Source: Lumbricus rubellus
Taxonomy: Eukaryota > Annelida > Clitellata > Crassiclitellata > Lumbricidae
Length of the DNA: 64,000 nucleotides
Assembly (NCBI GenBank): GCA_945859605.1
Contig: OX243822.1
Location: 16,998,751 to 17,062,750 of the forward strand
Direction: 5' to 3'
Position numbers and translations under genes: made by a program. Shown here piece after piece: positions 46,492 to 56,870 of this stretch. Below the pieces are notes generated by a model. It worked only from the letters and a program-made list of their open reading frames with translations. It had not been told where the DNA came from and did not search any database. Position 1 is the first letter of the stretch. Every line of letters begins with the position of its first letter.

Positions 46492-49400
46492 GATCAATCA
46501 TTCAATTGATCAAACCATTCACTCACCCACCCACAACCTACTCACACCCAACCTACCCACACCCAACCTACTCACACCCAACCTACCCACACCCAACCTA
46601 CCCGCACCCAACCTACCCACACCCAACCTACCCACACCCAACCTACTCACACCCAACATATTCACACCCAACCTACCCACCTAATCAATTAATCATTCAA
46701 ATTTTATATTAAATGAAACGAAATGTTTGGTTAATTGCTATTCAACAACACCATTTCACAACAACAAAGACGATCAGCGTCGCCCTCCTCCTTTATCCTC
46801 ACTTGGGACTGGCGCCAACTCAACACGACCAGCGGTGAAATCAAAGGCTCACACACAGTAGTGTAGTCCTAAAAAATGAAGTGGGGGAACGCTCTTTATA
46901 ATAATATTATTATTATTAGTATTATTATTATTAATATTCCATTATCCCTGGAAAAAAGTGGGGGAACGGCGTTCCCCCGCTTCCCCCCCCCCCCCCCACT
47001 ACACCACTGCTCACACACCACAATGGAATACTATCCCTCACCCGTTTCCATTTTATTGTCGTCAGCTTGAGCGTTAACTCCTGGAACCCCTTATTGTAGT
47101 TCTTGTCAAAGGTGAATGTTCCGCTGATCCACCGTATCACCAGCAGAGGTCGCTGCTCCGAACGCGGTCCTTCAACCGACGGCTGCGAGAACCTCAGGTT
47201 CAACGTCGGCATCCACGACTCGTCCCACAATGCACCGGTCACCGTGAACGTACACTGGTCCGTCTCCAGCAGTGGAATCAATGACCCCACTGAGGTCAAC
47301 CATCGTCCAATTCGCCTGGAAAATCAACCATATGCAGTGGTTTTTAAAATTTATTTATCGCTTGTTGCGCCCCTTCAAGCTATCTACTCATAGGCGCTTC
47401 CGACTACAGCACAGACACTGCAGCGAAGTTTGACCTATACCTTGTATTAAATTGACCTTGATCGGATATATATTGACCATGACCTTATTTTAATTGACCT
47501 TAATTGGATATACATTGACTCTGCCCTTTAATATTAGATATACCATGGGCACGACGTTAAACTGCATCCATCCTCCGCCACAGGGAACCAACAACGTCCC
47601 TGTGCCGGTCCTAAGCCCGGACAAAGGAGGAAGGTTTGCCAGATGGGTGGAGATACACTGGCAGAAAAAGACAAGACCATAGAAATCCGCAAAAACCATG
47701 ACACAAGTGACATAGCGACCCAGATGCTTCAAGGTGTCATGATGTGGAGCACACATGCACAGGCCGGTCAGCACAGACCGGTGGAGAGAGTCGAAGGAGA
47801 GAGCATACGTGGGCCACATACGGGCATTGACCCAGGTTGTCCTTCGTATCTCTCTCCCAATATTCTCTTCAATCGGACAAGGTGGTCTAGCGGCTCCAAG
47901 ATGTTAATGGTATGGAGCGGACCTGCTGACCGGACCGGTTGAAGCTGGGCAGCATGATGCGAGACAGACACGGACAGAGAGTGGCGTCGGACTCTTACAG
48001 GTTGTTAACCCACGGATAACGATGATGATTATACACTGACCATGACCTTATATTAATTGACCGTGATCAAATATTCATCACAACCATATACACCAAAAAC
48101 TCCGTTAATCCGTGCAAACCTTCGGAATGGACTGATCCATCGGCCGAGTTCCGCTCCGCAAAGTTCGGACTTCTCCCTGCAGCAGACGAAAACCTGGATC
48201 GTGCGATCCCAATGCGGACACTCCACGTCCCTCTCCCCCGGACACGACAGCGAGAAATCCAGCTCCATCTGTCCGTACTTCCGGATAATCTCCACCGGCG
48301 GAAGAGTGACATTTACGGACACGCCTTTGTCACCGTGCATCAAGGAGTTATTGAAGACGTTGACGGAAAGAACCTTTGACGAAAGACGTCCGTCAAGATG
48401 GCGTCTGTAGTCGAACCACTGCGCCTGCCACGGAAGGTAGACAAGCGATGGATGTAAGAGCCAACCGACTTCCGCCAGACGACCGTTTTCGTCGATGGCG
48501 GCAAAGAAGTTTTCAGACGCTACGTTCTGGTAACGAACGGTGATGTTCGCCTCCCTGCAACATTGGTCATATAAAAAAATTTGGTCATGTCACAGATTAT
48601 ATTGACAGGTGTGGCGCTCTGCGTGTAAGCACCAAACGTGGCTACCTGCGTGCTGAATTGTCTTTTTGCTTCCTCCTGATCCGTTTCTTGTGTTAAGCGC
48701 CTTCGTGAGGTTATTGTAAGACGCTATATAAATGTTCGTATACATACATATATGCGGATGTCCTGCATTGGCTCCCTGTTGTTACATGTTTAACATATCA
48801 AAGATGATTAGTGTCGCAACGCCATTTAGGTCCCCGTGGACGGACCGTACTAGCCCGAGATTTTAATCTCTGAAATAGCCACCTTCGGGAAGTGAACCGC
48901 GGCCCACGTACTGACGCACGGTCATCGACCTTACCGATGTAGCCAAGATCTAGGTGTTGCTCCTGTATAAATATTGTTGTTGTAATTAGTGTTGCAATAT
49001 ATTGTACTTTATAGTATCGCAGTATTTTTATTACTGAGTTGTAGTATTTTAATTATAGCAATGGTTCAATAATCACTGATAGAAGATCTAACCACTGACG
49101 CCGCAAACTGTTTGTGACCACAGCAAGTCAGCAACCATTGCATCTCTGCCTGTGGACCACAAATTTCTGTGGCCAGCCAATGACTGAGAAACAGCAAAAA
49201 TTAAATCGTCAGACAAACCTCCGAAGGAATGGATGATTTGGAATGGTAGAGCCTGGAATGTTGAGAGCAGTGCTACACTCATCGTTGTTGCAGTTCATGT
49301 CCGGTGGCTGTGGGGAAACGTCCTGGAGAACGAGGACACCGAGGGACCCGGATTTAGCCATCGCCTGAAACTAAGAGAAGAAAAGAAAACAGCGAGACAA

Positions 49401-52079
49401 AATCTATTGTGAAAATGAACAGAATTCACAATTGCATACATGTGGCTTTATATAGTGTAATTATAAATTGTAATTGTAATTGTAATAATAATAATAATAA
49501 TAATAATAATGCGATAATAATAATAATAATAATGCAATAGTAACAATAGTTATACTAATAGTCTAATACCAACTTATTTAGTACCTAAGGCCATCTGTGC
49601 ACATCGGGCAAAGCACCACAAATACTAACACTAACATTAACACTAAAAGTATGCATTGGACACCAACGGGTTGTTAACCCACGAATAATGATGATGATGA
49701 TGAACGTTAAGACTAATACTAACACTACCACTACTACTACTACTACTATTACTACTACTATTAATAATTAATAATAGTAACTAGTAAAATTAAGCTGACA
49801 AGGCTGTGTTGAAATAATAAAAAAAAAAATGGTAATAATAATAACAATAATAATAATTAATAACAAGTTATTGAGGACACACTTTATTCATGCCATTAGC
49901 TTTAGAAACAGCAAGACTTTCATGTTTGTACGTGTGCATGTATGTATGTTTTAATATTGTAAACATGTCCGTATGTTTTGTACAGCGACAGGAGAATCCG
50001 GAATTCAACCTTCAGGAAGTAGTCGCAGTTCTTTTCGGAGACAATAGCGATGGCACCTTTTGCTCTTGCATCAGCAGCACATCCATCGCCAATGACAACA
50101 GCTGGAAGGGTTCGATTGCTGAAGGTTGCGTCAGGTGATGGGAGCCAATCGTATCGCGCATCAAGACGAGGAAGTGTAATTGGCGCCGCATCTAAATGAA
50201 AAACATATCAGATTAAGAAACAGGTAATTATAATAATTAATTGAATAGACTAGACAGTAATGCTTGATGTAATAATAATTTTTATGAGGTCACTGGTTCT
50301 AATGTCTAGGCTTGAAGAAATTCAAGAGTACAGAATTTTTTAAAGGATGGAAAACAAGCAGCATGCAGAGATAGGCTACAAGCTTCATTACAGGGTCAAG
50401 GCCCTGGCCACTTCTGACCACGCTGTGAAAAACTGGGCCATCTCAATAGCACATGCATTTATACCAATGTAACTATCACGGTTTCACTGGTCACCCAACC
50501 ACTTAAGGATTCTCTTGACCCACAATTTTCTAACCCAATACAGCCGACAGACCTTAGCATAAGTCAAGTACCCTGCTACAATATATACTACTAGTTTATC
50601 TCTCCTTTAAACAGCACAAATGATCTGTCATATGACATTCTTCAATTCATTTGCAATTTCAATTGAACTCTTTAGCAAACCATTGACCCAGTGCATTGAA
50701 ATGACAGTCAGTATCTGGGCTATCACTTTCATTCATCAAATACGCGCTAAAAAAGTGCAATATAGAGTTGCCTGAAATTATACATAACAGTGTAACCAAC
50801 ATACATGTACTTAAGCAGCGTCCTTACATTACAGAAATTTAACTTTTTTTTATTGGATTGACTGTAATGGATGGGCTCTACATGTGCGCAAGAGCATACC
50901 AGTGGTTATTTTCCAGTTTTAAAACTTAACAGAATTTGTTTACGGAAAAACTTTTTCATAATGGAATTTTACACATGGCGAATGAAAGTCATTCAATCAT
51001 GAATGAAGGTCATTAAATCAAGAACAAAGGTCACTCAATTATACGAAATGAAGGTCGCTCAAGCAATGACTCAAGATAATTCAATCATACCCATTGTTGC
51101 CAAACAGGCTACGGTATGCAACAAAAACAATGAAGATCCATAAAATACCTCGCAGATCAGTAGACTCAATGACAACCTGATCGAGACCACAGTTATGATC
51201 CTGGCAAGACCATTCCTGTAGCAGATCCGGAATCCAGACGCCCAAGTCTCTCAGTTTCCACGTAGACACTGTAACGAAGTGCAGGCGATCAGACAAACGT
51301 GTCCACTGTGGCCTCAGCTTCTCGTGTCTAAAAATGAAATGACATCGCAGCTGATAGACAGACATGTTACCACTTTTGTACAAGACTTAGAAGGTGCTAT
51401 ATAAGACTTTGTATCCTGATGCATGCACACATACATACTCCTGATATGCACATGCATACTTACATAAATACATACATGCACACGCATACATACAAATATA
51501 TCTATGGGCTACTAGCTGAGGTACCCACATTCAATCGATTAAATGAATGATTATGAAATGACAGGATCTCCTTACTTACCTGAGCGCCGCACCTTTCAGC
51601 CTCGATCTCATCCAAGTGACGTCACCCACGGCGTCATTCGATGACGACATGATGACGTAATGGACGTCGGCCGGCGATGACGTCACGAAGTCCTCCACCG
51701 ACCCGGAACAGTTCCAGAGACATCGCAGGAATGCGGAATCAGGATTATACGAGTGGAATATCACCGGAGTTGTCCGGTTGATGACCGGTCCGGGGTAGAT
51801 CAGGGACCCATCGAGGGTCGGCAACTTGAAAGCCGGGGCCGGTTGGCCGGGGACGAACTTACCCGCGGACCTTGGGGCTAGCGGGGGCGATGAGGAACTG
51901 GCCGTGTTCCACTGGGCAATACGAATCCGGTGCAGAATAGGGTTGGCAGATCCGGTCCCCAGAGATCGTGGGATCGGTTCCTGGTCACGATAGTCGCTTG
52001 AAAAGCATACACAAGCGCAGCATAGGAGCTGGAATGCAAGCAGCAAAGATGACGGGTGAATGAGCTCAAGCGTCGGCAT
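45403..52079 (-). CDS. Secreted PNGase F-family protein (peptide-N-glycosidase F-like), 8 exons
   Basis: Homologue of peptide-N4-(N-acetyl-glucosaminyl)asparagine amidase F, a two-jelly-roll enzyme that cuts N-glycans from Asn. Exons on the minus strand: 51580-52079, 51149-51327, 50010-50191, 49219-49370, 48120-48554, 47042-47315, 46098-46224 and 45403-45656. All phases join and give about 700 residues. Residues 1-27 look like a signal peptide. About 70-165 resemble a thioredoxin/AhpC-type module lacking a CxxC. About 255-330 resemble a protease-associated (PA) domain. The rest matches PNGase F, with ITGHGSDENGCGEFC (581-595) and HGTWLYGRNGWCDGQ (635-649) as the clearest signatures. Glu593 is the likely counterpart of the bacterial active-site Glu (inferred). 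Many Cys and Asn-X-Ser/Thr sites fit secretion. Enzymatic activity is not shown by sequence alone. Confidence 0.88.
45690..46077 (-). mobile_element. CR1/L2-like LINE, ORF2 C-terminus and 3' tail
   Basis: Minus-strand frames read LHWLPFPQRISFRITSLVWR then CLSGWAPSYLCELC and, after a frame change, FSVVGPTAWNGLPL. This is the well-known C-terminal end of CR1/L2/Rex-type reverse transcriptases. The 3' tail is GGGAGCGTCTCTGAGTAG, TTGAAGGGGCTCTATAAAAA and (ATTG)n. Lies in the last intron of the PNGase F-like gene. Confidence 0.88.
46098..46224 (-). CDS. PNGase F-like exon 7, active-site region
   Basis: 127 nt between catcag and gtagac. Encodes VEIFSVITGHGSDENGCGEF, then CVTSHQFVVNN. The GHG plus CxEFC pattern is a hallmark of the C-terminal PNGase F domain. 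Confidence 0.9.
46526..46684. repeat. 15-bp tandem repeat, about 10 copies
   Basis: Unit ACCTACCCACACCCA with T/C variants. An AATC array precedes it at 46461-46500. Confidence 0.92.
46856..47009. mobile_element. hAT MITE with CAGTRGTGTAGT ends
   Basis: 154 bp, ends CAGTAGTGTAGT and ACTACACCACTG, flanked by identical CTCACACA at 46848-46855 and 47010-47017. Interior is ATT-rich with GTGGGGGAACG repeats. Lies in a PNGase F-like intron. Confidence 0.92.
47042..47315 (-). CDS. PNGase F-like exon 6
   Basis: 274 nt between ttccag and gtgagg. Encodes IGRWLTSVGSLIPLLETDQC, FTVTGALWDESWMPTLNLRF and later FTFDKNYNKGFQ. Continues the GRW...PLL pattern of the domain junction in PNGase F. Confidence 0.87.
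47352..47432 (-). mobile_element. SINE family A tail fragment
   Basis: Contains GCGCCCCTTCAAGCTATCTA and CATAGGCGCTTCCGACTACA, the complement of the SINE tail. Confidence 0.72.
47528..48032 (+). mobile_element. Dispersed ~500-bp retroposon-like repeat
   Basis: Matches 56355-56870 in reverse along nearly its full length (CATGGGCACGACGTTAAACT, GGACCTGCTGACCGGACC) and ends GGTTGTTAACCCACGGATAA with ATGATG. The ATG-repeat tail suggests retroposition. No coding frame is maintained. A short 3' fragment lies at 49660-49705. Confidence 0.82.
48120..48554 (-). CDS. PNGase F-like exon 5, N-terminal jelly roll
   Basis: 435 nt between ttgcag and gtttgc. Encodes NITVRYQNVASENFFAAIDE through GQMELDFSLSCPGERDVECP, HWDRTIQVFVCC and GAELGRWISPFRR. 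The CPHWD and GRWISPF elements fit the PNGase F N-terminal domain. Confidence 0.88.
48694..48752 (+). mobile_element. Retroposon 3' tail with (ATAC)n
   Basis: GTTAAGCGCCTTCGTGAGGT, TATTGTAAGACGCTATATAA, then ATACATACATA, as at 35928. Confidence 0.72.
48817..48955 (-). mobile_element. tRNA-like SINE, family B
   Basis: Shares CGCCATTTAGGTCCCCGTG, ACTAGCCCGAGATTTT and CCACCTTCGGGAAGTGAACC with the copy at 63545-63765. Confidence 0.78.
49219..49370 (-). CDS. PNGase F-like exon 4, end of PA-like segment
   Basis: Encodes AMAKSGSLGVLVLQDV then PPDMNCNNDECSTALNIPG. Two in-frame acceptors 6 nt apart are possible (exon from 49370 or 49364), adding or dropping two residues. Donor gtttgt. Confidence 0.8.
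50010..50191 (-). CDS. PNGase F-like exon 3, start of PA-like segment
   Basis: 182 nt between atttag and gttgaa. Encodes a segment including RTLPAVVIGDGCAADARAKG and AIAIVSEKNCDYFLK, a pattern like PA domains. Confidence 0.8.
51149..51327 (-). CDS. PNGase F-like exon 2
   Basis: 179 nt between an acceptor ending ttttag and donor gtattt. Encodes HEKLRPQWTRLSDRLHFVTV, then WIPDLLQEWSCQDHNCGLD. It enters in phase 2 and leaves in phase 1, matching its neighbours. Confidence 0.82.
51580..52079 (-). CDS. PNGase F-like exon 1, signal peptide and thioredoxin-like module
   Basis: Begins MPTLELIHPSSLLLAFQLLC, a hydrophobic signal. Further on, GKFVPGQPAPAFKLPTLDG resembles the start of AhpC/TlpA thioredoxin folds, but the usual Cys pair is absent. 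Donor gtaagt, phase 2. Confidence 0.85.
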
Positions 52080-52516
52080 GTTGGTCTATTTGTGTTTATT
52101 TATTAAAACCGAAAATATACTTCCGACGTTTCAAGACTTGAGCGATGTTTTAAGACTTCAGGAAGAGTTCGGTAGAAATTAAACACTATTATTATTTCTG
52201 TCTCTGAATAAAAATGTAAACAACATCTAAATGCACGTGACTTTTCTACTATGCGAGTCAAATGCGAGTTGAACGTATCGTATCCGAAAGCGAGTCAAAT
52301 ATATCGAGTTGCCATAAAAATGACAAACAGTAAGCAGATCTACAGTAACCTCATGGCAACACAGTATATAAATAACATTATTTATACTGTGATGGCAATG
52401 CTACGAATCCTACGATGTTTCACTCTACAATATTAGTAAGAAATTGACATATAATTATATGCAGAAGAAATTGTGTTTAAATAGTGTGCATGGCTTTCTT
52501 TTCTCTCTCACTATTG

Positions 52517-52601
52517 TAGCCTACTTTAAATTAACATATTATGTTAATTTAAAGTAGGGCCTACTTTAAATTAACATATTATGTTAATTTAAAGTAGGCT
52601 A
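52517..52601. repeat. 85-nt perfect palindrome made of two 39-nt palindromes
   Basis: Each unit is CCTACTTTAAATTAACATA, a central T, and its reverse complement. The two units are tandem around G52559, and the whole is symmetric out to TAGCC/GGCTA. Confidence 0.97.
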
Positions 52602-53347
52602 TATCCTGAGCACTTGAAATTTCGTATATTTTTTTAAGCCATGCAGTGAGTAGGAGGTCTATTTAGGCATATAGCCTATGAACAAATTGGTGAGCGTTTT
52701 GTATTATGTCTTCATTGAAATCTTAGACCATGCGCATCTCTTTCAACAATAAAATTGTGAGAATTTTGTTTACATGACAGCTAAAGGGTTTACAATCAAA
52801 ACCACTATAGCTCGGCTACCAGGACCACCACCCCACTCTTAGCTAACCCAGAGGATCTGATGAGAAACAAGGCTAGGATCCGAGTGGTGTGGTAGCCCTG
52901 ATGGCAATCTTTTTAGTCAGAAGGTTCATAGCTGCGATCGAAACTGTGGTCGTAACCGGCGTTGCCCAGAAATTTTCGATTCTTCGCTCCCCCATCATCA
53001 TGGTAAGGGGTGGGACGGTGTGGGGCGGTTCTGGTTGCCGTCTGTCTAGCAGGAAGGTTTTGATGTGAATAAATGCGAAACTGTGACAGTGACTTGCATT
53101 GACCGTGTAATTCCGGTTTTTCGCCCCATGTGACCAATGGTGTGTAGATTAATTGGTGCTTCCTGTTAGTGAAACTTGGGTTTTCGCCTCACGGCCCCAC
53201 CCAACCTTTCAGGTTGATGGTATTGGCCAACCCCTCCACATGGTGGAGGATATATGGTCCTCTGTCTAGGTGAAAGGTTTAAGGTTAATAGCTGCGAAAC
53301 TTAGGCGTGCATTGTGGATAAACATGAACTCATACATACATATCAAT

Positions 53348-53556
53348 CATACATACATACATACATACATACATACATACATACATACATACATACATAC
53401 ATACATACATACATACATACATACATACATACATACATACATACATACATACATACATACATACATACATACATACATACATACATACATACATACATAC
53501 ATACATACATACATACATACATACATACATACATACATACATACATACATACATAC
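53348..53556. repeat. (ATAC)n microsatellite, left block
   Basis: About 52 uninterrupted ATAC units. Confidence 0.97.
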
Positions 53557-53703
53557 CATAGGCGCAACCACCCTATGGGACCCACGGGACGCGTCCCCCC
53601 AACTTTTGAGTGGTCCCCTAACTTTATTATTATGGTCCCCCCAACTTTTAGGACGTGATTCATTATGGTCCCCTCCAACTTTTAGAACGTGATTGCACCT
53701 ATG
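53557..53703. mobile_element. hAT-like MITE inside the (ATAC)n array
   Basis: 147 bp, ends CATAGGCGCAA and TTGCACCTATG inverted with one mismatch, 8-bp flanks ATACATAC on both sides (expected in any case in this array). Interior repeats GGTCCCCCCAACTTT. Confidence 0.82.
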
Positions 53704-53869
53704 ATACATACATACCTACATACATACATACATACATACATACATACATACATACATACATACATACATACATACATACATACATACATACATACATACA
53801 TCCATACATACATACATACATACATACATACATACATACATACATACATACATACATACATACATACAT

Positions 53870-53900
<31 letters not shown>

Positions 53901-53962
53901 TACATACATACATACATACATACATACATACATACATACATACATACATACATACATACATG
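53704..53962. repeat. (ATAC)n microsatellite, right block
   Basis: Continues the array after the MITE, with a short CACACA interruption at 53886-53900. Confidence 0.97.
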
Positions 53963-54787
53963 TACATTCATACATTCATGCAACATGCATGCATGCATGT
54001 TGCGCCATTAGGAGTGTGGCAAGACCTTTAATTGACGTAGATGAAAACAGGGGTTATTTTAACGTGCAGCTGGACACAAAGTGTGTAGTTGGAAAAGAAA
54101 TTTGTGCAGTCGAAAATAAGATTTTGTGCAGTAACTCGTAGTGTTACAGTGAACGAAGGACTAAAAAAAGGGTAATCAGTTTTTAGGGGGCCGGGAAAAT
54201 TTCAAAATGGTAATATTTTCACGGGATTTCGACGATCAAACATTTGGTCCGGACGACTAAAAAGGTCGTTCTGTGCAGTTCTAAAAATTTCTTAGAATAA
54301 CCTCTGGATGAAAATATAAGCTATACTATAGTATGGGACCAATTACTGAGTCCAGGAACAGACCATATTGTGCAGGCACCCATGAGCACACAGTAGAGCC
54401 ATCTGGCTCACCAAGTACCAATGACATTGACATGCGAACAGCTCAAGATCATGTCGTGATAGGAATTTGCTGGATAACATGCAAAAGACAGTTCAGACTC
54501 CCAGGGGGTTTAGAGTTTAGAGTAAACTTATAAATTAAATTCTAACGCATGAGACATGTTTTTTTCTGCAAGTTTCAAACTTTTATTGACGACCAGATGA
54601 AGCGTAGCCTAATCGTTGCAATGATTCAGGTCCACGTTGATCAATTCTCTGATGACTATGGAAAACGAGGGTCCACTGTATAATTATTGACTCTGTTTGT
54701 TGTTGTATAAGTATAGCATTGTAATTCTTTTCATTTCAGCATTTCCGGATTAGAAGCGGGTGCGGCCTTGACAGTTTCACGCTAAAG

Positions 54788-54984
54788 TCAAGACTGAGCG
54801 TCGTCTCTGGCTGAGCTGCCCCGCTTACGTTTACCATCAAAGCCTGTATAGATTCCACCTACTTTATCTGGGTAAGGGTATCTTCGTTGCTGTCGTGTAG
54901 GTATCAGTACAATTCGTGTCAGAGGAGGATCATCGGCTGTGGCCTTGTTGTTAGTTTCACTGTCACTTCTTGACTGAGACCCGT
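54788..54984 (-). CDS. Neuropeptide-like precursor exon 2 (peptide region)
   Basis: 197 nt to stop TGA. Contains an acidic/polar spacer, then TRQQRR, the 15-residue candidate peptide, GKRKR and a 10-residue tail. Confidence 0.72.
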
Positions 54985-55459
54985 CTACAAGGACAAGTTT
55001 TAAAAAAAGACGTTGTTTGTTTGTATGTCCACTTGTTATAGCGCCCCTTCAAGCTTGTTCTACACAGAGGCGCTCCCGAATGCAGAGCGGACACTGCATC
55101 GGAGTTTCACGCTGAAGCGCTGAGCAATTGTGAGCGAAGGACTTTCCCAAGGTTCTTACGCGGCGAGGTGGATTCGAACTCGAACCTTCCGGCTCCAAGG
55201 CAACGACGTCGCCACTACACCACCGCGCCCCTACTTGTGACGACAGGAATTGCTCTGCTTGTTCATAATAATAATTTCTTGATCCATTTTCGTCAAGCTC
55301 AGCAACTCAGTTCTGTTGTCTCTCCGGTGTAGTGTAGTAATATATTATTACTCGTGACGAGAGCATCTTGACAAAGCATTGAATAGGAGAAGGAGGAGGA
55401 GGAGGAGGAGGAGGAGGAGGAGGAGGAGGAGGAGAAGGAGGAGGAGGAGGAGGAGGAGG

Positions 55460-55493
<34 letters not shown>

Positions 55494-55803
55494 TGAGTAG
55501 CAGGAGGAGCAGGAGCAGGAGGAGGAGGAGGATTGCAATCAATCCAGTCATTTTAAAATTAATGCAAAAACAAAAAACGTTCAATTTCCAAGAACACCAT
55601 GTTGTACATGAGATCACAAGTTACAGGTAATTATAATTATACGACTGTTTTACTGCAGCGCCTTAGGTCTATACCGTCTTACCACTTCGGATCCCGTCCA
55701 CTTCTGCTCCGACCTCCGTAAAGACACCAAGGACAGCGACAACACAGAAGAGCAGAATGGTCCGCCCCCCAAAGATTCTGCCAGACATCTCGGAAGACTT
55801 CAT
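54788..55803 (-). CDS. Neuropeptide-like precursor, 105 residues, two exons
   Basis: Exon 1 (55683-55803) begins MKSSEMSGRIFGGRTILLFC and continues VVAVLGVFTEVGA, a clear signal peptide, with donor gtaaga in phase 1. Exon 2 (54788-54984) follows acceptor ccttgtag and joins in frame. The precursor has one candidate peptide, YPYPDKVGGIYTGFD, preceded by the basic pair RR and followed by Gly then KRKR, the classic signal for cleavage and C-terminal amidation. A short tail, GSSARDDAQS, ends the protein. There are no Cys residues outside the signal region, so no disulphide-bonded peptide is expected. The mature peptide is not one I recognise. The gene could alternatively be a small secreted protein with incidental basic sites. 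The 698-bp intron contains a SINE and a GGA-repeat array. No transcript evidence is available. Confidence 0.72.
55020..55232 (-). mobile_element. tRNA-derived SINE, family A, near full length
   Basis: Minus-strand copy with intact tail, body and B box (complement of GGTGGATTCGAACTCGAACC). It lies in the intron of the neuropeptide-like gene. Confidence 0.88.
55384..55535. repeat. (GGA)n / (GCAGGA)n microsatellite
   Basis: Long purine array in the neuropeptide-like gene intron. Poly-Arg and poly-Leu frames are artefacts. Confidence 0.95.
55683..55803 (-). CDS. Neuropeptide-like precursor exon 1 (signal peptide)
   Basis: 121 nt from ATG to donor gtaagacgg. Forty codons plus one base: a basic start, a hydrophobic core (TILLFCVVAVLGVF) and a small-residue cleavage region (EVGAEV). 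Confidence 0.72.
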
Positions 55804-56354
55804 TGCTATAGAAGACTACCACAAGCAAGTGCAGATCTACTTCCTATTTCGTCAGAAACTGTAGAATTCTATCCGCTCAGCAGCAATAGACCTGATGTTT
55901 AAGAACTTCTTAGATCAATTCTAAGATGCCTTTGTATGTGAAGCTTCTAGTTGTGCTCTGCGCTCTGAGTATCGTTAGGTCCTACTTATTTAGCGTTTAC
56001 ACGACGTGTAGTTGGAATATCGATTTGAATTTGCTTCGAGTTGGCTATTACGAGTACAAAGCTTATCAGAGAAAATTCAGATTTTCTACAAGGTGGGCAA
56101 AAATGCCTACGTTTTTTGCCAATATCTTTGCCAGAAGTAAGAATTTCGAAATGAAATTTTGCAATCTTAAAGACAATTCATATTTACACACGATGGCCAG
56201 ATTTAATAAAAATGTTTCAAAAAGAACAAAAGTTATACCACTTTTAGTGAGGACACCCACCGTTTTTTGACGATTCAAAAACGCTACGCAACAAAAAGTA
56301 GCAAAACACGATTTAAAAAGTCTTATCTCAAATAATTGCGGTCAAATAACCTTG

Positions 56355-56870
56355 ATATTCATCATCATCATCAATATCATAGGGCTCAATGCCCGTAAGA
56401 GTCCGACGCCACTCTCTGTCTGAGTCTAGCTGTCTCGCGCCATGTTGCCCAGCGTCAACCGGTCCGGTCATCAGGTCTGCTCCATACCATTAACATCTTG
56501 CAGCATCTAGACAACATTGTCCGATTGAAGAGAATCGTGAAAGAGGCATGAAGGACAACGTGGGTCAATGCCCGTTGTGTCCCACGCTCTCTCTCCCCCG
56601 ACCCTCTCCATCGGTCTGTCCTGACCGGCCTGTGCATGTCTGCTTCACATCATGACACCTTGAAGCATCTGGGTAGCTATGTCACTTGTGTCGTGGTTTT
56701 GGCGGATTACAATCGTCTTGGTTTTTCACTGCCAGCGTACCGCCACCCATCTGGCAAACCTTCCTCCTTTTGTCCAGGCTTAGGACCGGCACAGGGACGT
56801 TGTTGGTTCCCTGTGGCAGAGGATGGATGCAGTTTAACGTCGTGCCCAGGACTTAATATTGTCTGATGAT
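56355..56870 (-). mobile_element. Dispersed ~500-bp retroposon-like repeat, second copy
   Basis: Reverse-strand match to 47528-48032, with the ATC-repeat (tail) end at 56358-56375 and CCCTGTGGCAGAGGATGGAT at the other end. Confidence 0.82.

Larger units (their letters stand above)
52080..54787. other. Intergenic region upstream of the PNGase F-like gene
   Basis: No gene recognised. Holds the 52517-52601 palindrome, two long (ATAC)n arrays and a MITE between them. Confidence 0.65.

Noticed and set aside
53270..54141. Open frames of Ile-His-Thr-Tyr or Tyr-Val-Cys-Met repeats
   Set aside because: Pure products of the (ATAC)n microsatellite.
55926..56270. 114-codon frame starting MPLYVKLLVVLCALSIVRS, resembling a secreted protein
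   Set aside because: It runs into the mariner-like arm at 56089, has no splice or family support, and the downstream half is transposon sequence. It could be a first exon, but evidence is insufficient.
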